In this document: one piece after another, positions 7,346 to 19,942 of the stretch
Position numbering within the stretch: the stretch's first letter is position 1
How the letters are laid out: each line of letters starts with the position of its first letter
DNA from: Paracoccus sp. (in: a-proteobacteria)
Lineage (GTDB): Bacteria; Pseudomonadota; Alphaproteobacteria; Rhodobacterales; Rhodobacteraceae
Length of the DNA stretch: 33,614 nt
Direction: 5' to 3'
Assembly: GCA_030538705.1 (NCBI GenBank)
Contig: JAUNTL010000025.1
Coordinates: 1 to 33,614, forward strand
The notes under the pieces: model-generated
Seen by the model: the letters and a program-made list of their open reading frames with translations, nothing else
Told to the model about the DNA's origin: nothing
Databases searched by the model: none
Position numbers and translations under genes: made by a program

Positions 7346-9808
7346 ATGCTGAGCCTGTTCCGCTGGATATTGCGGCTGACCATCGGCTTGATTGCGGGGA
7401 TGGTCCTGGCGGGCATACTGGTATGGTATTTTGCGACCCGCTCGCTGCCTGATTACAACGCCAGCTATCAGGTCGCAGGCATCTCGGCCGCGGTCGAGAT
7501 CGTGCGCTCGACCGAGAATGTGCCCCATATCTTTGCCCAGAGCGATGCCGACGCCTTTTTCGCGCTTGGCCTTGCCCATGCGCAGGACCGGCTGTTTCAG
7601 ATGACCGTGCTGCGCCGGGCCGCACAAGGCCGGCTGGCCGAACTTTATGGAGAGCGCGCGGTGGCGGCCGATGATCTGGCCCGCCGGCTGGGCCTGATGC
7701 AGCGCGCGCGGGGCGATCTGGCGGCACAGGACGGGGCCACGCGGGCGGCGCTGGATGCCTATGCGGCCGGCGTCAATCAATGGATCGAGATCGTCAACCG
7801 CGATGCTTTGGGACGCGGCGCGCCCGAGTTCTTTCTGATGCCCGATGAAATCGCCTATTGGCAGCCGACGGATTCGCTGGCCATCCTGCGCCTTTATGCC
7901 GCCGCAAGCAGTCGCCAGGTGCCGGCCGAAGTTCTGCGCGCGCAGCTGTCTCTGGCCGATCCTGCGCGCGGACAGGAACTGGTTGCGGGGCTGGGCGAGC
8001 CTGAGATGCCGGCCTATGCCAGCCTTTTCGGCGCGGCGCGCGTCGCCATGGCCACACCCGCACCGGCCGAGGAATGGCCGCTGGATCTGGCGGGCTATCT
8101 GCGGCCCTTTGCCGGGCTGTCCGCGACCAGCTTTGCGGCCGAGGCGCAGCGCACCACGGCCGGGCGTCCGCTTCTGGCCAATGATCCGCAGGCGGCGCTG
8201 ACCATGCCCTCGCTATGGTATCTGGCACGGCTCGAGCTGCAATCAGGCGATGTCATCGGCGCGACCATTCCCGGCATTCCGGCGGTGCTTTCGGGGCGCT
8301 CGGCCCGGCTGGCCTGGGGGATCGTTCCGGCACAGATCGACGATGCCGACATTTTTATCGAAGAGGTTCAGCCCGGCGATGTCGACCGCTATCGCGGCCT
8401 GAACGGCTGGCAGGATTTCACCACCCGGCGCGAGATCATCCGCGTCCATGACGGCACCGACCGCGCCATCACCCTGCGCGAGACCGAAAACGGGCCGGTT
8501 CTGGCCGCGACCTCTTTCGGGCTGAACTCGGTCATCCCGATCGGGCATGTCGCGGCCTTGTCATGGACAGGGCTGGCACCGGGCGACATGACGCTGAGCG
8601 CGATGGTCGGCATCATGACCGCCCCCGACCGCAACCGGGCCATCGCCGCGGCCGGCAACTGGGGGGCGCCGGCGGTGCGCCTGACGCTGGCCGATGAGGC
8701 CGGGATCAGTGAACGCCTGTTCGGCCGCATCCCCGAGCGCAGGCCCGAACATGCAACACTGGGCCGGATGCCGGTGCCGGGCTGGGTCGCGGCGAACCGC
8801 TGGCAGGGCGTGACCCCCGCCAACGGGCGCGACGAGACCCGCGACGGGCTGGATTTCACCGCCGGCACCCTGCCGCCGCTGCAAGGCGACCTGCCTTTGG
8901 GCTTTGATGGCGATATGGCGCTGCGCGAAGAGCGCCTGCGCCGCCTGCTGGCCGGGCGCGAGGTCCATTCCCGCGACAGTTTCATCGAGACCCAGCTGGA
9001 TATCGTCAGCCCCGCCGCCCGCGCCCTGCTGCCGCTGATCGGCGCCGATCTGTGGTTCACCAGCGAACCCGCCGCACCCGGCACGCCCGAGCGGCAGCGT
9101 CAGGATGCGCTGCGCCTGCTGGCCGAATGGGACGGCGCGATGAGCGAACATCTGCCCGAGCCGCTGATCTATGCGGCCTGGCTGACCCATCTTCAGGACC
9201 GGCTGATCCGCGACGAGCTTGGCCCGCTGGCCGATCAGCTGACCTCGTTGCGGCCGGGTTTCATTGAACGGGTCTATCGCAATCGCGGCGGCGCGGCGGT
9301 GTGGTGTGACATCCGCCAGTCCGCGGCCGTCGAGACCTGCCCGATGCTGGCGCGTCAGGCGCTTGACGCCGCGATCCTTGATCTGAGCGGCGCTTATGGT
9401 CCCGATGTGACAAGCTGGCGTTGGGGCGATGCGCATGAGGCGGTCCAGACCCATCCTGCCCTTGGGCCGATCCCGCGTCTGGGCTGGATCGCCAACCTGC
9501 GCCAGTCGCTGTCGGGTGGTGATTCGACCCTCGCACGTGCGCCGATGTCAGGACAGGGCAGCCAGCCGTTTCGCGCGGTCAGCGGCGCGGGCTATCGCGG
9601 GGTCTATGATCTGGCCGATCCCGACAGCTCGGTCTTTATCATCGCCTCGGGCCAGTCCGGGCATCCGTTCTCGCGCCATTACGACGATCTTGCGGTGCGC
9701 TGGCGGCGCGGGGAATATATCGCCATGTCGCTCGACCCTGACCTTGCCCGCGCCGCCGCCGTCGGCGTCACCCGCCTGACCCCTGTCAGCCCCGGCGTGG
9801 CGCCATGA
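7346..9808 (+). CDS. Penicillin acylase family protein (Ntn hydrolase), membrane-anchored
   Basis: An 820-residue protein. Residues 1-30 form a signal or membrane anchor, so the enzyme body should be periplasmic. The family features are VEIVRSTENVPHIFAQSDADAFFALGLAHAQDRLFQM near 48-85 and GRPLLANDPQ near 270. Also seen are IPGIPAVLSGRSARLAWGI near 310, a later ANRWQGV segment, and the C-terminal SGQSGHPFSRHYDDLAVRWRRGEY. These enzymes hydrolyse amides such as penicillins or acyl-homoserine lactones after self-cleavage at an internal Ser. Here that site reads GLSATSF, with Ser259, instead of the usual G-S-N-x-W/F, and NDPH is NDPQ. The ATG at 7346 was chosen because it begins the hydrophobic anchor and has AAGGAA about 12 nt upstream. 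The stop overlaps the psuK start (ATGA). Confidence 0.85.
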   Translation: MLSLFRWILRLTIGLIAGMVLAGILVWYFATRSLPDYNASYQVAGISAAVEIVRSTENVPHIFAQSDADAFFALGLAHAQDRLFQMTVLRRAAQGRLAELYGERAVAADDLARRLGLMQRARGDLAAQDGATRAALDAYAAGVNQWIEIVNRDALGRGAPEFFLMPDEIAYWQPTDSLAILRLYAAASSRQVPAEVLRAQLSLADPARGQELVAGLGEPEMPAYASLFGAARVAMATPAPAEEWPLDLAGYLRPFAGLSATSFAAEAQRTTAGRPLLANDPQAALTMPSLWYLARLELQSGDVIGATIPGIPAVLSGRSARLAWGIVPAQIDDADIFIEEVQPGDVDRYRGLNGWQDFTTRREIIRVHDGTDRAITLRETENGPVLAATSFGLNSVIPIGHVAALSWTGLAPGDMTLSAMVGIMTAPDRNRAIAAAGNWGAPAVRLTLADEAGISERLFGRIPERRPEHATLGRMPVPGWVAANRWQGVTPANGRDETRDGLDFTAGTLPPLQGDLPLGFDGDMALREERLRRLLAGREVHSRDSFIETQLDIVSPAARALLPLIGADLWFTSEPAAPGTPERQRQDALRLLAEWDGAMSEHLPEPLIYAAWLTHLQDRLIRDELGPLADQLTSLRPGFIERVYRNRGGAAVWCDIRQSAAVETCPMLARQALDAAILDLSGAYGPDVTSWRWGDAHEAVQTHPALGPIPRLGWIANLRQSLSGGDSTLARAPMSGQGSQPFRAVSGAGYRGVYDLADPDSSVFIIASGQSGHPFSRHYDDLAVRWRRGEYIAMSLDPDLARAAAVGVTRLTPVSPGVAP

Positions 9809-10773
9809 CCCAGCCCGTTGCCAAAGGCGCGCCCGCGCCCGAAACTGTGCCCATGACCGCTGATCATCCCGCCCCCTCTGCCCCCGCGACGCCCGATGTG
9901 ATCTGTATCGGCGCGATGCTGTGGGACGTGATCGGCCGCAGCCCGCGCGCCATGACACAGGGGCAGGATGTGCCGGGCCGTATCCGCCATATCCCCGGCG
10001 GTGTGGCGCTGAATGTCGCGATGGCCATCCACCGCTGGGGGATGACGCCGGCCATTCTTTCAGCGGTCGGCCGCGATGCCGAGGGTGAGGCGCTGATCGC
10101 ATCCAGCCGCGCAATGGGGGTCGTGACCGATTACCTGTGCCGCGATGGCGGACCGACCGACGTCTATATGGCGATCGAGGATTGCAACGGCCTGATCGCC
10201 GCGATCGCCGATGCCCATTCACTGGAGGATGCCGGCGAAAGAGTGCTGGCGCCGCTGCGCGACGGCCGGCTGGCATCGGCGCGCGCGCCCTGGGGCGGCA
10301 TCGCGGTCATCGACGGCAACCTGACCGAGACCCAGCTGGCCGGCATCCGTGACGAGCCGGGGCTGGCCGGCACCGACCTGCGTATCGTTCCCGCCAGCCC
10401 CGGCAAGGCCGGCCGTCTGGCGCCGCTGATCGGCGCACCGCGGGGCTGTTTCTATATCAACCGGTTCGAGGCCGAGGTGCTGGCCGGCCGCGCGCTTGGC
10501 TCCGCGCCGGACGCGGCACAGGCCATGCTTGATCTGGGCATGCACCGTGTCATCGTCACCGATGGCGCGGCCCTCGTGGCCGAGGGGCTGGCGGGCGGTG
10601 ACCTGCTGCGCCTGACCCCGCCCGAGGTCACGATCACCCGCGTCACCGGTGCGGGCGACTGTTTTCTGGCCGCTCATCTCGCGGCCGAACGCGCCGGCTG
10701 CGACCGCGAGCGCGCGCTGACCCGCGCAACCCTTGCCGCCGCCGCCCATGTCTCAGGAAAGGATATGCCATGA
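9805..10773 (+). CDS. psuK: Pseudouridine kinase, PfkB family
   Basis: A 322-residue ribokinase-type kinase. The substrate-binding signature GGVALNVAMAIHRWG lies near 72, and the catalytic DTGAGD-type motif appears as TGAGDCF near 280. Strand DVICIGAMLWDVIGR near 31 is characteristic of PsuK-like kinases. PsuK phosphorylates pseudouridine to pseudouridine 5'-phosphate, the substrate of the next gene; it is the adjacent psuG that makes this assignment firm among PfkB kinases. The first 30 residues are a Pro/Ala-rich extension; the ATG at 9853 is an alternative start, but 9805 keeps the ATGA coupling with the acylase gene. Its own stop overlaps psuG by 4 nt. Confidence 0.88.
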   Translation: MTQPVAKGAPAPETVPMTADHPAPSAPATPDVICIGAMLWDVIGRSPRAMTQGQDVPGRIRHIPGGVALNVAMAIHRWGMTPAILSAVGRDAEGEALIASSRAMGVVTDYLCRDGGPTDVYMAIEDCNGLIAAIADAHSLEDAGERVLAPLRDGRLASARAPWGGIAVIDGNLTETQLAGIRDEPGLAGTDLRIVPASPGKAGRLAPLIGAPRGCFYINRFEAEVLAGRALGSAPDAAQAMLDLGMHRVIVTDGAALVAEGLAGGDLLRLTPPEVTITRVTGAGDCFLAAHLAAERAGCDRERALTRATLAAAAHVSGKDMP

Positions 10774-11711
10774 GCCTCAGCGATCTGTCCGATCTCAGCC
10801 CCGAAGTCGCGCAGGCCCTGCGCAATGGCGATCCGGTCGTCGCACTGGAATCGACCATCATCACCCATGGCATGCCCTATCCCCGCAACCTCGAGATGGC
10901 CGCCGGCGTCGAGGCGGTGATCCGCAAGGCCGGCGCCGTGCCCGCAACCATTGCCATTCTCGACGGGCGCATCCGCATCGGGCTGGATGAGGCCGCGATG
11001 GAACAGCTGGCCAAACGCCCGCAGGCACAGGTGATGAAGCTGTCGCGCGCCGATCTGGCCGCCTGTCTGGCCATGGGCCGCAGCGGCGCGACCACGGTGG
11101 CGGCGACGATGATCTGCGCGCATCTGGCGGGGATCGCGGTCTTTGCCACCGGCGGGATCGGCGGCGTTCATCGCGGCGCGGAAACCAGCATGGACATCTC
11201 GGCCGACCTGCATGAGCTGGCCCAGACGCCGGTGACGGTGATCTGCGCCGGGGCAAAGGCCATTCTCGATCTGCCCCGGACGCTGGAGGTGCTGGAAACC
11301 CTTGGCGTGCCGGTCATCGCGCATGGTCAGGACGAGTTGCCCGCCTTTTGGTCGCGGCAATCCGGGCTGCGCGCGCCGCTGCGCATGGACAGCGCGGCCC
11401 AGATCGCGCGCGCCGCCGCCATCCGCGCGGCAATGGGCATTCCCGGCGGCCAGCTTGTCACCAACCCAATCCCCCAGGAGGCCGAAATTCCGCGCGCGAC
11501 CATCATGCCGATCGTCGAGACCGCGCTGAAAGATGCCGAGCGCCACCGCATCAGCGCCAAGGCGGTCACGCCCTATCTGCTGCAACGCATATTCGAGCTG
11601 ACCAAGGGCCGCTCGCTCGAGGCCAATATCGCACTGGTGATGAACAACGCTCGCCTTGGCGCGGAAATCGCCGCCGAGACCGCCCGGCTGCGCGCCGGCG
11701 GCGGGCTATAG
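10770..11711 (+). CDS. psuG: Pseudouridine-5'-phosphate glycosidase
   Basis: A 313-residue enzyme that cleaves the C-C glycosidic bond of pseudouridine 5'-phosphate, giving uracil and ribose 5-phosphate. The family signature ALESTIITHGMPYPRNLEMA near 25-45 supplies the active-site Glu. VICAGAKAILDLPRTLEVLETLGVPV near 157 supplies the lysine that forms the ribose adduct. FATGGIGGVHRG, THE FWSRQSG region and QLVTNPIP are also family blocks. Length is normal. It completes nucleoside salvage with psuK. No transporter or uracil-degrading gene is adjacent. Its 3' end overlaps the convergent patatin gene by 6 nt. Confidence 0.93.
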   Translation: MSLSDLSDLSPEVAQALRNGDPVVALESTIITHGMPYPRNLEMAAGVEAVIRKAGAVPATIAILDGRIRIGLDEAAMEQLAKRPQAQVMKLSRADLAACLAMGRSGATTVAATMICAHLAGIAVFATGGIGGVHRGAETSMDISADLHELAQTPVTVICAGAKAILDLPRTLEVLETLGVPVIAHGQDELPAFWSRQSGLRAPLRMDSAAQIARAAAIRAAMGIPGGQLVTNPIPQEAEIPRATIMPIVETALKDAERHRISAKAVTPYLLQRIFELTKGRSLEANIALVMNNARLGAEIAAETARLRAGGGL

Positions 11712-12779
11712 CGGCTGCGGTGCCGGGCGCGGCGGGAACAGCGCCGCCATATCGACAGAATCGCGCCGGTTCAGGTCATCGGCGTGATTTTCGATAAAGC
11801 GGTCGGCGGCGCTGCGGCCGGCATTGAACATCCGTTCCAGCAGGCCCGGGCCGGGCATGATCTTGCTGCGCGCCGACAGATCATTCATCAGCGTATCGTC
11901 AAGGATCATGTGCAGCAGCACATTCTTCATCACCCGGCCCTGAAGGCGGCCTTCGTCATGCAGGCGCTTGACGAAGTTGATCGCGCGCAGCTCTGACAGA
12001 AGCGCGGCGTTAAAGCTGATCTCGTTCAGGCGGTCGGCGATGGCGCCGGGTGTCACCGGCAGATCATCGCGCCGCATCGGGTTGATGTTGACCACGACGA
12101 TATCGCGCGGCAGCGCCGCATCATAAAGCGGCCAGAGCGACGGGTTACCCGAATAGCCGCCGTCCCAATAGGCTTCGGTCTGGCCGGTGACGGGATCGTG
12201 GATATTGACCGCGCGGTAGATGCTGGGCAGGCAGGCCGAGGCGAGAATCGCATCAACCGTGACCTCGGGACCGGAAAAGACACGGGCCTGCCCGGTGCGG
12301 ACATTGGTCGCGTTGATAAAGATCCGTGTTTTGCAGTCACCGCCGAAATTCGGATATGGCATGGTGCGCAGGATGGCGCGCAGCGGATTTCTGTAGAACG
12401 GGCCGTAATCATAGGGGCTAAAGATCCGGGTCATCCCCTCCATCCAGGCAAAGGGTGAAAACGCCTCGGCCATCCGTTCCATGGCGCGGGGGACGGGAAA
12501 CATCGAGCCAAGCCACCGCACGACACGCGAATCACTGACCTGACCGACCTCGGACCAGACATGGCGCAGGTTTTCACGCGCCGCCTGCCGTCCCTGCCGC
12601 CCCTTGGCCGCCGCAAGCCCCCCGTGCAGCGCCGCACCGTTCAGCGCCCCGGCCGAGGTGCCGCTGATCGCCGCGAAATCCAGCCAGTCCTCGTCCAGCA
12701 GCCGGTCGAGAACGCCCCAGGTAAAGGCGCCATGCGCCCCTCCGCCCTGAAGGGCCAGGTTGATATGGCGGCGATCCAT
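11706..12779 (-). CDS. Patatin-like phospholipase
   Basis: A 357-residue lipid acyl hydrolase candidate. The oxyanion loop GGGAHGAF is at 12-19, the nucleophile elbow GTSAG at 40-44 (Ser42), and the dyad Asp in YWDGGYSGNP (Asp206), all intact. There is no signal peptide, so it is probably cytoplasmic or delivered by other means. Such proteins release fatty acids from phospholipids or act on storage granules; the substrate is not evident. The start at 12779 (MDRRHINLALQGGG) gives the compact family N-terminus. An ATG at 12806 with AGAGG close upstream would add nine residues and is a fair alternative. It is convergent with psuG. Confidence 0.87.
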   Translation of the reverse strand: MDRRHINLALQGGGAHGAFTWGVLDRLLDEDWLDFAAISGTSAGALNGAALHGGLAAAKGRQGRQAARENLRHVWSEVGQVSDSRVVRWLGSMFPVPRAMERMAEAFSPFAWMEGMTRIFSPYDYGPFYRNPLRAILRTMPYPNFGGDCKTRIFINATNVRTGQARVFSGPEVTVDAILASACLPSIYRAVNIHDPVTGQTEAYWDGGYSGNPSLWPLYDAALPRDIVVVNINPMRRDDLPVTPGAIADRLNEISFNAALLSELRAINFVKRLHDEGRLQGRVMKNVLLHMILDDTLMNDLSARSKIMPGPGLLERMFNAGRSAADRFIENHADDLNRRDSVDMAALFPPRPAPQPL

Positions 12780-12846
12780 GGTGCGATCCTGCTTTGCTGA
12801 TGGCATAACCTCTAGGCAATTATGCCCGCAATCGCAACGCCGGGAC

Positions 12847-12884
12847 AAAAAAGCGGGCGGCGGGCCAGGGGCCACACCGCCCGC
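12847..12884 (-). terminator. Rho-independent terminator of the small membrane protein gene
   Basis: On the minus strand a perfect 8-bp stem (GCGGGCGG at 12884-12877, CCGCCCGC at 12860-12853) with a 16-nt loop is followed at once by six Ts (12852-12847). It lies 40 bases after the stop of the 45-residue gene. Confidence 0.8.
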
Positions 12885-12923
12885 AAGGGGCTGATCCGGC
12901 GGCCGGAACCGCGGCGGAACAGG

Positions 12924-13061
12924 TCAGGCAGACAGAATCGCAGGCAGCCACAGCACAGCGACCGTAGCGACCGAGATGGCAACAACCCCAAGCGCATCGG
13001 CCAGCAATTCGCGGGCCGGGATATCCTTGGCGGTCAGAACGGCTTTGACGGCGGCGGTCAT
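12924..13061 (-). CDS. Small single-pass membrane protein, 45 residues
   Basis: A short gene of unknown function. A strong AAGGAG lies 6 nt before the ATG at 13061, and a clear terminator follows the stop, so it looks like a real, possibly abundant, monocistronic gene. The protein has a polar, positively charged first half (residues 1-20) and one hydrophobic helix near 22-43. That topology suggests an inner membrane peptide with the N-terminus inside. An upstream ATG in the same frame (13115) lacks a ribosome site. It is placed 72 nt after the stop of recG on the same strand. I do not recognise a family. Confidence 0.65.
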   Translation of the reverse strand: MTAAVKAVLTAKDIPARELLADALGVVAISVATVAVLWLPAILSA

Positions 13062-13133
13062 GGCAATCTCCTTGCGTGTTGCCACTTTGTTCTCATATAT
13101 GCCGGCGCGAGGCAAGAACTTTTTAGGAACATC

Positions 13134-17908
<4,775 letters not shown>

Positions 17909-18186
17909 TCATCCGGGCCATCCTCAGGGTGATAGTGCCTGACCGCGTTGCTGGCCAGAGCCTCGGGCGGGGGAGATCAGGAGATCGCAGGCCGCCACAG
18001 CCATGACAGCCGCATCAGGGCAGGCCACGGTCCATCGACGCGGCCATCCACACATATTTTCGCCACTTGATGATGCAGCGGGGATGAAACATCCCGACGC
18101 TGTCCATAATGACGATAATCGGGTCACACAGCCGGGCGTTTTTCATGATGCAGCCGTGCGGTTTGCCCTTTCGCATTCCTCTGCCC

Positions 18187-18211
18187 GGACAGGACAGGAC
18201 AGGACAGGACA
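18187..18211. repeat. GGACA pentanucleotide, five perfect copies
   Basis: Five uninterrupted copies of GGACA in noncoding DNA. Such a run can change length by slippage; no gene is seen to depend on it. Confidence 0.9.
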
Positions 18212-18392
18212 TATTTCAAGGCCATGTCCCCTGCGCAATCACGGATCGCGTTTTTGTGCATTTTGTCTGACACGTCCGGTCACGGTCAGGATATCGGCTG
18301 ATCCGCTGGTGCTTTGGCCACAGCGCCCGATGACCGCGCGCACCCCGGTCAAATCACACGCACAGGACCGGTGCCGCGCCGCAATGACCGCC

Positions 18393-18426
18393 CCAATGAC
18401 CCCATGACCCCATGACCCGTTGACCC
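18393..18426. repeat. Degenerate CCATGACC octamer repeats
   Basis: About four tandem copies of an 8-bp unit: CCAATGAC, CCCATGAC and CCCATGAC followed by CCGTTGAC. They occur in the same gene-free gap as the GGACA run. Confidence 0.75.
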
Positions 18427-18722
18427 GGCGCCCCCGCCGATATCCCCGACAAAGAGAAGATGCCAGGCCGGTCTTCATGCTGATATCCCTCAGGCCGGCC
18501 TTTTCCGCCGCACGGCGTTCCGGGCGCAATGGCGGCCAGACCAGCAAAGATCTGCCCCCACAAGGCGCGCGGGCGGCAAAGCCCGCAGGCATTGATATTG
18601 CGCTGTCCGGCGGCGGACCGCGCCCGCGCCAGCTGTGAACAGGGCGGGCGATGCCGCAGGCCGGGGCAGGTCATTTCGTGTCAGGCAGCGCATGATCCCC
18701 TGCAAGACAGCAGCATGCCCCG

Positions 18723-19433
18723 CTATGCCCCGACGGCAAGACGTTCAGCATTTACCGGCTGGGGATCACGCAGCACATATCCGCGGCCCCAGACCGTTTC
18801 GATATGGTTCTCGCCCTCCATCGCTTCGGACAGTTTCTTGCGCAGCTTGCAGATGAAAACGTCGATGATCTTCAGCTCCGGCTCGTCCATGCCGCCGTAA
18901 AGATGGTTGAGAAACATCTCTTTGGTCAGCGTGGTGCCCTTGCGCAGGCTGAGAAGTTCAAGGATCTGATATTCCTTGCCCGTCAGATTCACCGGCCTGC
19001 CATTCACCTCGACCGAGCGGGCATCAAGATTGACGACCAGATCGCCGGTGCGGATCACCGCCTGGGCATGCCCCTTGGAGCGGCGGATGATCGCGGCGAT
19101 GCGGGCAACCAGTTCTTCGCGGTGGAAAGGCTTGGTCATATAGTCATCGGCGCCGAAACCAAAGCCGCGCAGCTTGATCTCGGTATCATCCGAACCGGTC
19201 AGGATCAGGATCGGTGTATCGACGCGCGACATGCGGATCTGGCGCAGAACCTCCATCCCGCTCATATCGGGAAGATCCAGATCCAGCAGGATCAGGTCGT
19301 AATCATACAGGCGGGCAAGGTCGATCCCCTCCTCGCCCATATCGGTCAGAAACACGTTATAGCTGGCATGGGTCAGCATCATTTCGATGCTGCGCGCCGT
19401 TGCCGGATCGTCTTCAACCAGAAGTATACGCAT
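18723..19433 (-). CDS. ctrA: Cell-cycle response regulator CtrA
   Basis: A 236-residue OmpR-type response regulator. The receiver domain holds the phosphoacceptor Asp51 ([13 protein letters not shown]), the acidic pair E7-D8-D9 and the KPF lysine (Lys101). The winged-helix domain ends [32 protein letters not shown], which is diagnostic for CtrA. In Caulobacter it controls the cell cycle, and in Rhodobacteraceae typically motility and gene transfer agents, as established knowledge of the family. The ATG at 19433 is the only sensible start. A near-consensus CtrA box lies 56-70 nt upstream, suggesting autoregulation. sciP, encoding a CtrA inhibitor, is the next gene upstream on the same strand. 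Confidence 0.96.
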   Translation of the reverse strand: MRILLVEDDPATARSIEMMLTHASYNVFLTDMGEEGIDLARLYDYDLILLDLDLPDMSGMEVLRQIRMSRVDTPILILTGSDDTEIKLRGFGFGADDYMTKPFHREELVARIAAIIRRSKGHAQAVIRTGDLVVNLDARSVEVNGRPVNLTGKEYQILELLSLRKGTTLTKEMFLNHLYGGMDEPELKIIDVFICKLRKKLSEAMEGENHIETVWGRGYVLRDPQPVNAERLAVGA

Positions 19434-19488
19434 GATTCATGTCCCCGCTGAGAATCGCCGCTTTCAACACCATCTATTCGTCAAATGG

Positions 19489-19503
19489 TTAATATCGGAT
19501 TAC
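19489..19503 (-). promoter_or_regulatory. Candidate CtrA-binding site upstream of ctrA
   Basis: TTAA (19489-19492), seven bases, TTAC (19500-19503): seven of the eight fixed bases of the CtrA consensus TTAA-N7-TTAA. It lies 56-70 bases before the ctrA start codon, in the 98-base gap after sciP. Confidence 0.6.
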
Positions 19504-19531
19504 TCAACGCCATTCATAAAGATAAATCAAC

Positions 19532-19807
19532 CTAGGGTTGTCTTATCTGTGGAATCGCCGTCACCCTGAGACCGCGCGGCCCATGGCGGTCGACGGTCCG
19601 GCACCAGCCATCGAATTCCTCATCCGACAGCTGATAGCGTTCGAGCGCCGCATCACGCGTGATCAGCCCGTGGCGCACACCCGCCACAACCATCGCCTTG
19701 CGGCTGGCAACCCACCGCGTCCGGGCTGGCGGCAGGTCAGCGGCGGAAATGACGCGCCCGTCATCCAGTGTCACGATACGCGGTCCTGTGGATCTTCGCA
19801 GAAACAT
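19532..19807 (-). CDS. sciP: SciP / DUF1153 family CtrA inhibitor
   Basis: A 91-residue helix-turn-helix protein of the DUF1153 family. RSTGPRIVTLDDGRVISAADLPP opens it, and TRWVASRKAMVVAGVRHGLITRDAALERYQLSDEEFDGW forms the HTH core. Caulobacter SciP binds CtrA at its target promoters and represses them, so its position directly before ctrA is meaningful. The start is the ATG at 19807. AAGGAGGT ends 5 nt before it, and the in-frame GTG at 19813 is part of that ribosome site. The gap to ctrA is 98 bases. Confidence 0.88.
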   Translation of the reverse strand: MFLRRSTGPRIVTLDDGRVISAADLPPARTRWVASRKAMVVAGVRHGLITRDAALERYQLSDEEFDGWCRTVDRHGPRGLRVTAIPQIRQP

Positions 19808-19845
19808 CGGCACCTCCTTTCTGCGTCACTTCTGCCACAGACCAC

Positions 19846-19860
19846 TTAACCCGTGATGAA
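19846..19860. promoter_or_regulatory. Weak CtrA-like site between sciP and mnmA
   Basis: TTAA-N7-TGAA, with the first half extended as TTAACC. It lies 39-53 bases ahead of the sciP start. One mismatch in the second half makes this a tentative call. Confidence 0.3.
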
Positions 19861-19868
19861 CCCGCCCC

Positions 19869-19896
19869 TTGAGCGTGGCGGGATAATTCCTATAAT
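19869..19896 (+). promoter_or_regulatory. Sigma70-type promoter of mnmA
   Basis: TTGAGC at 19869-19874 and a perfect TATAAT at 19891-19896, spaced by 16 nt. The predicted start of transcription is about 40 bases before the mnmA GTG. Confidence 0.65.
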
Positions 19897-19942
19897 TTTC
19901 AGCAAATGATGGCGTCGCCCCTGCGGCGCGAAAGGATATCCC

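Noticed and set aside
18015..18212. A 65-codon minus-strand frame in the ligA-ctrA gap
   Set aside because: No ribosome site, no family resemblance, and its first codons come from the GGACA repeat.
18569..18586. Hairpin GCGGGC-GGCAAA-GCCCGC as a ctrA terminator
   Set aside because: No T run on either side and it is about 140 bases past the ctrA stop; kept only as a note on the gap.
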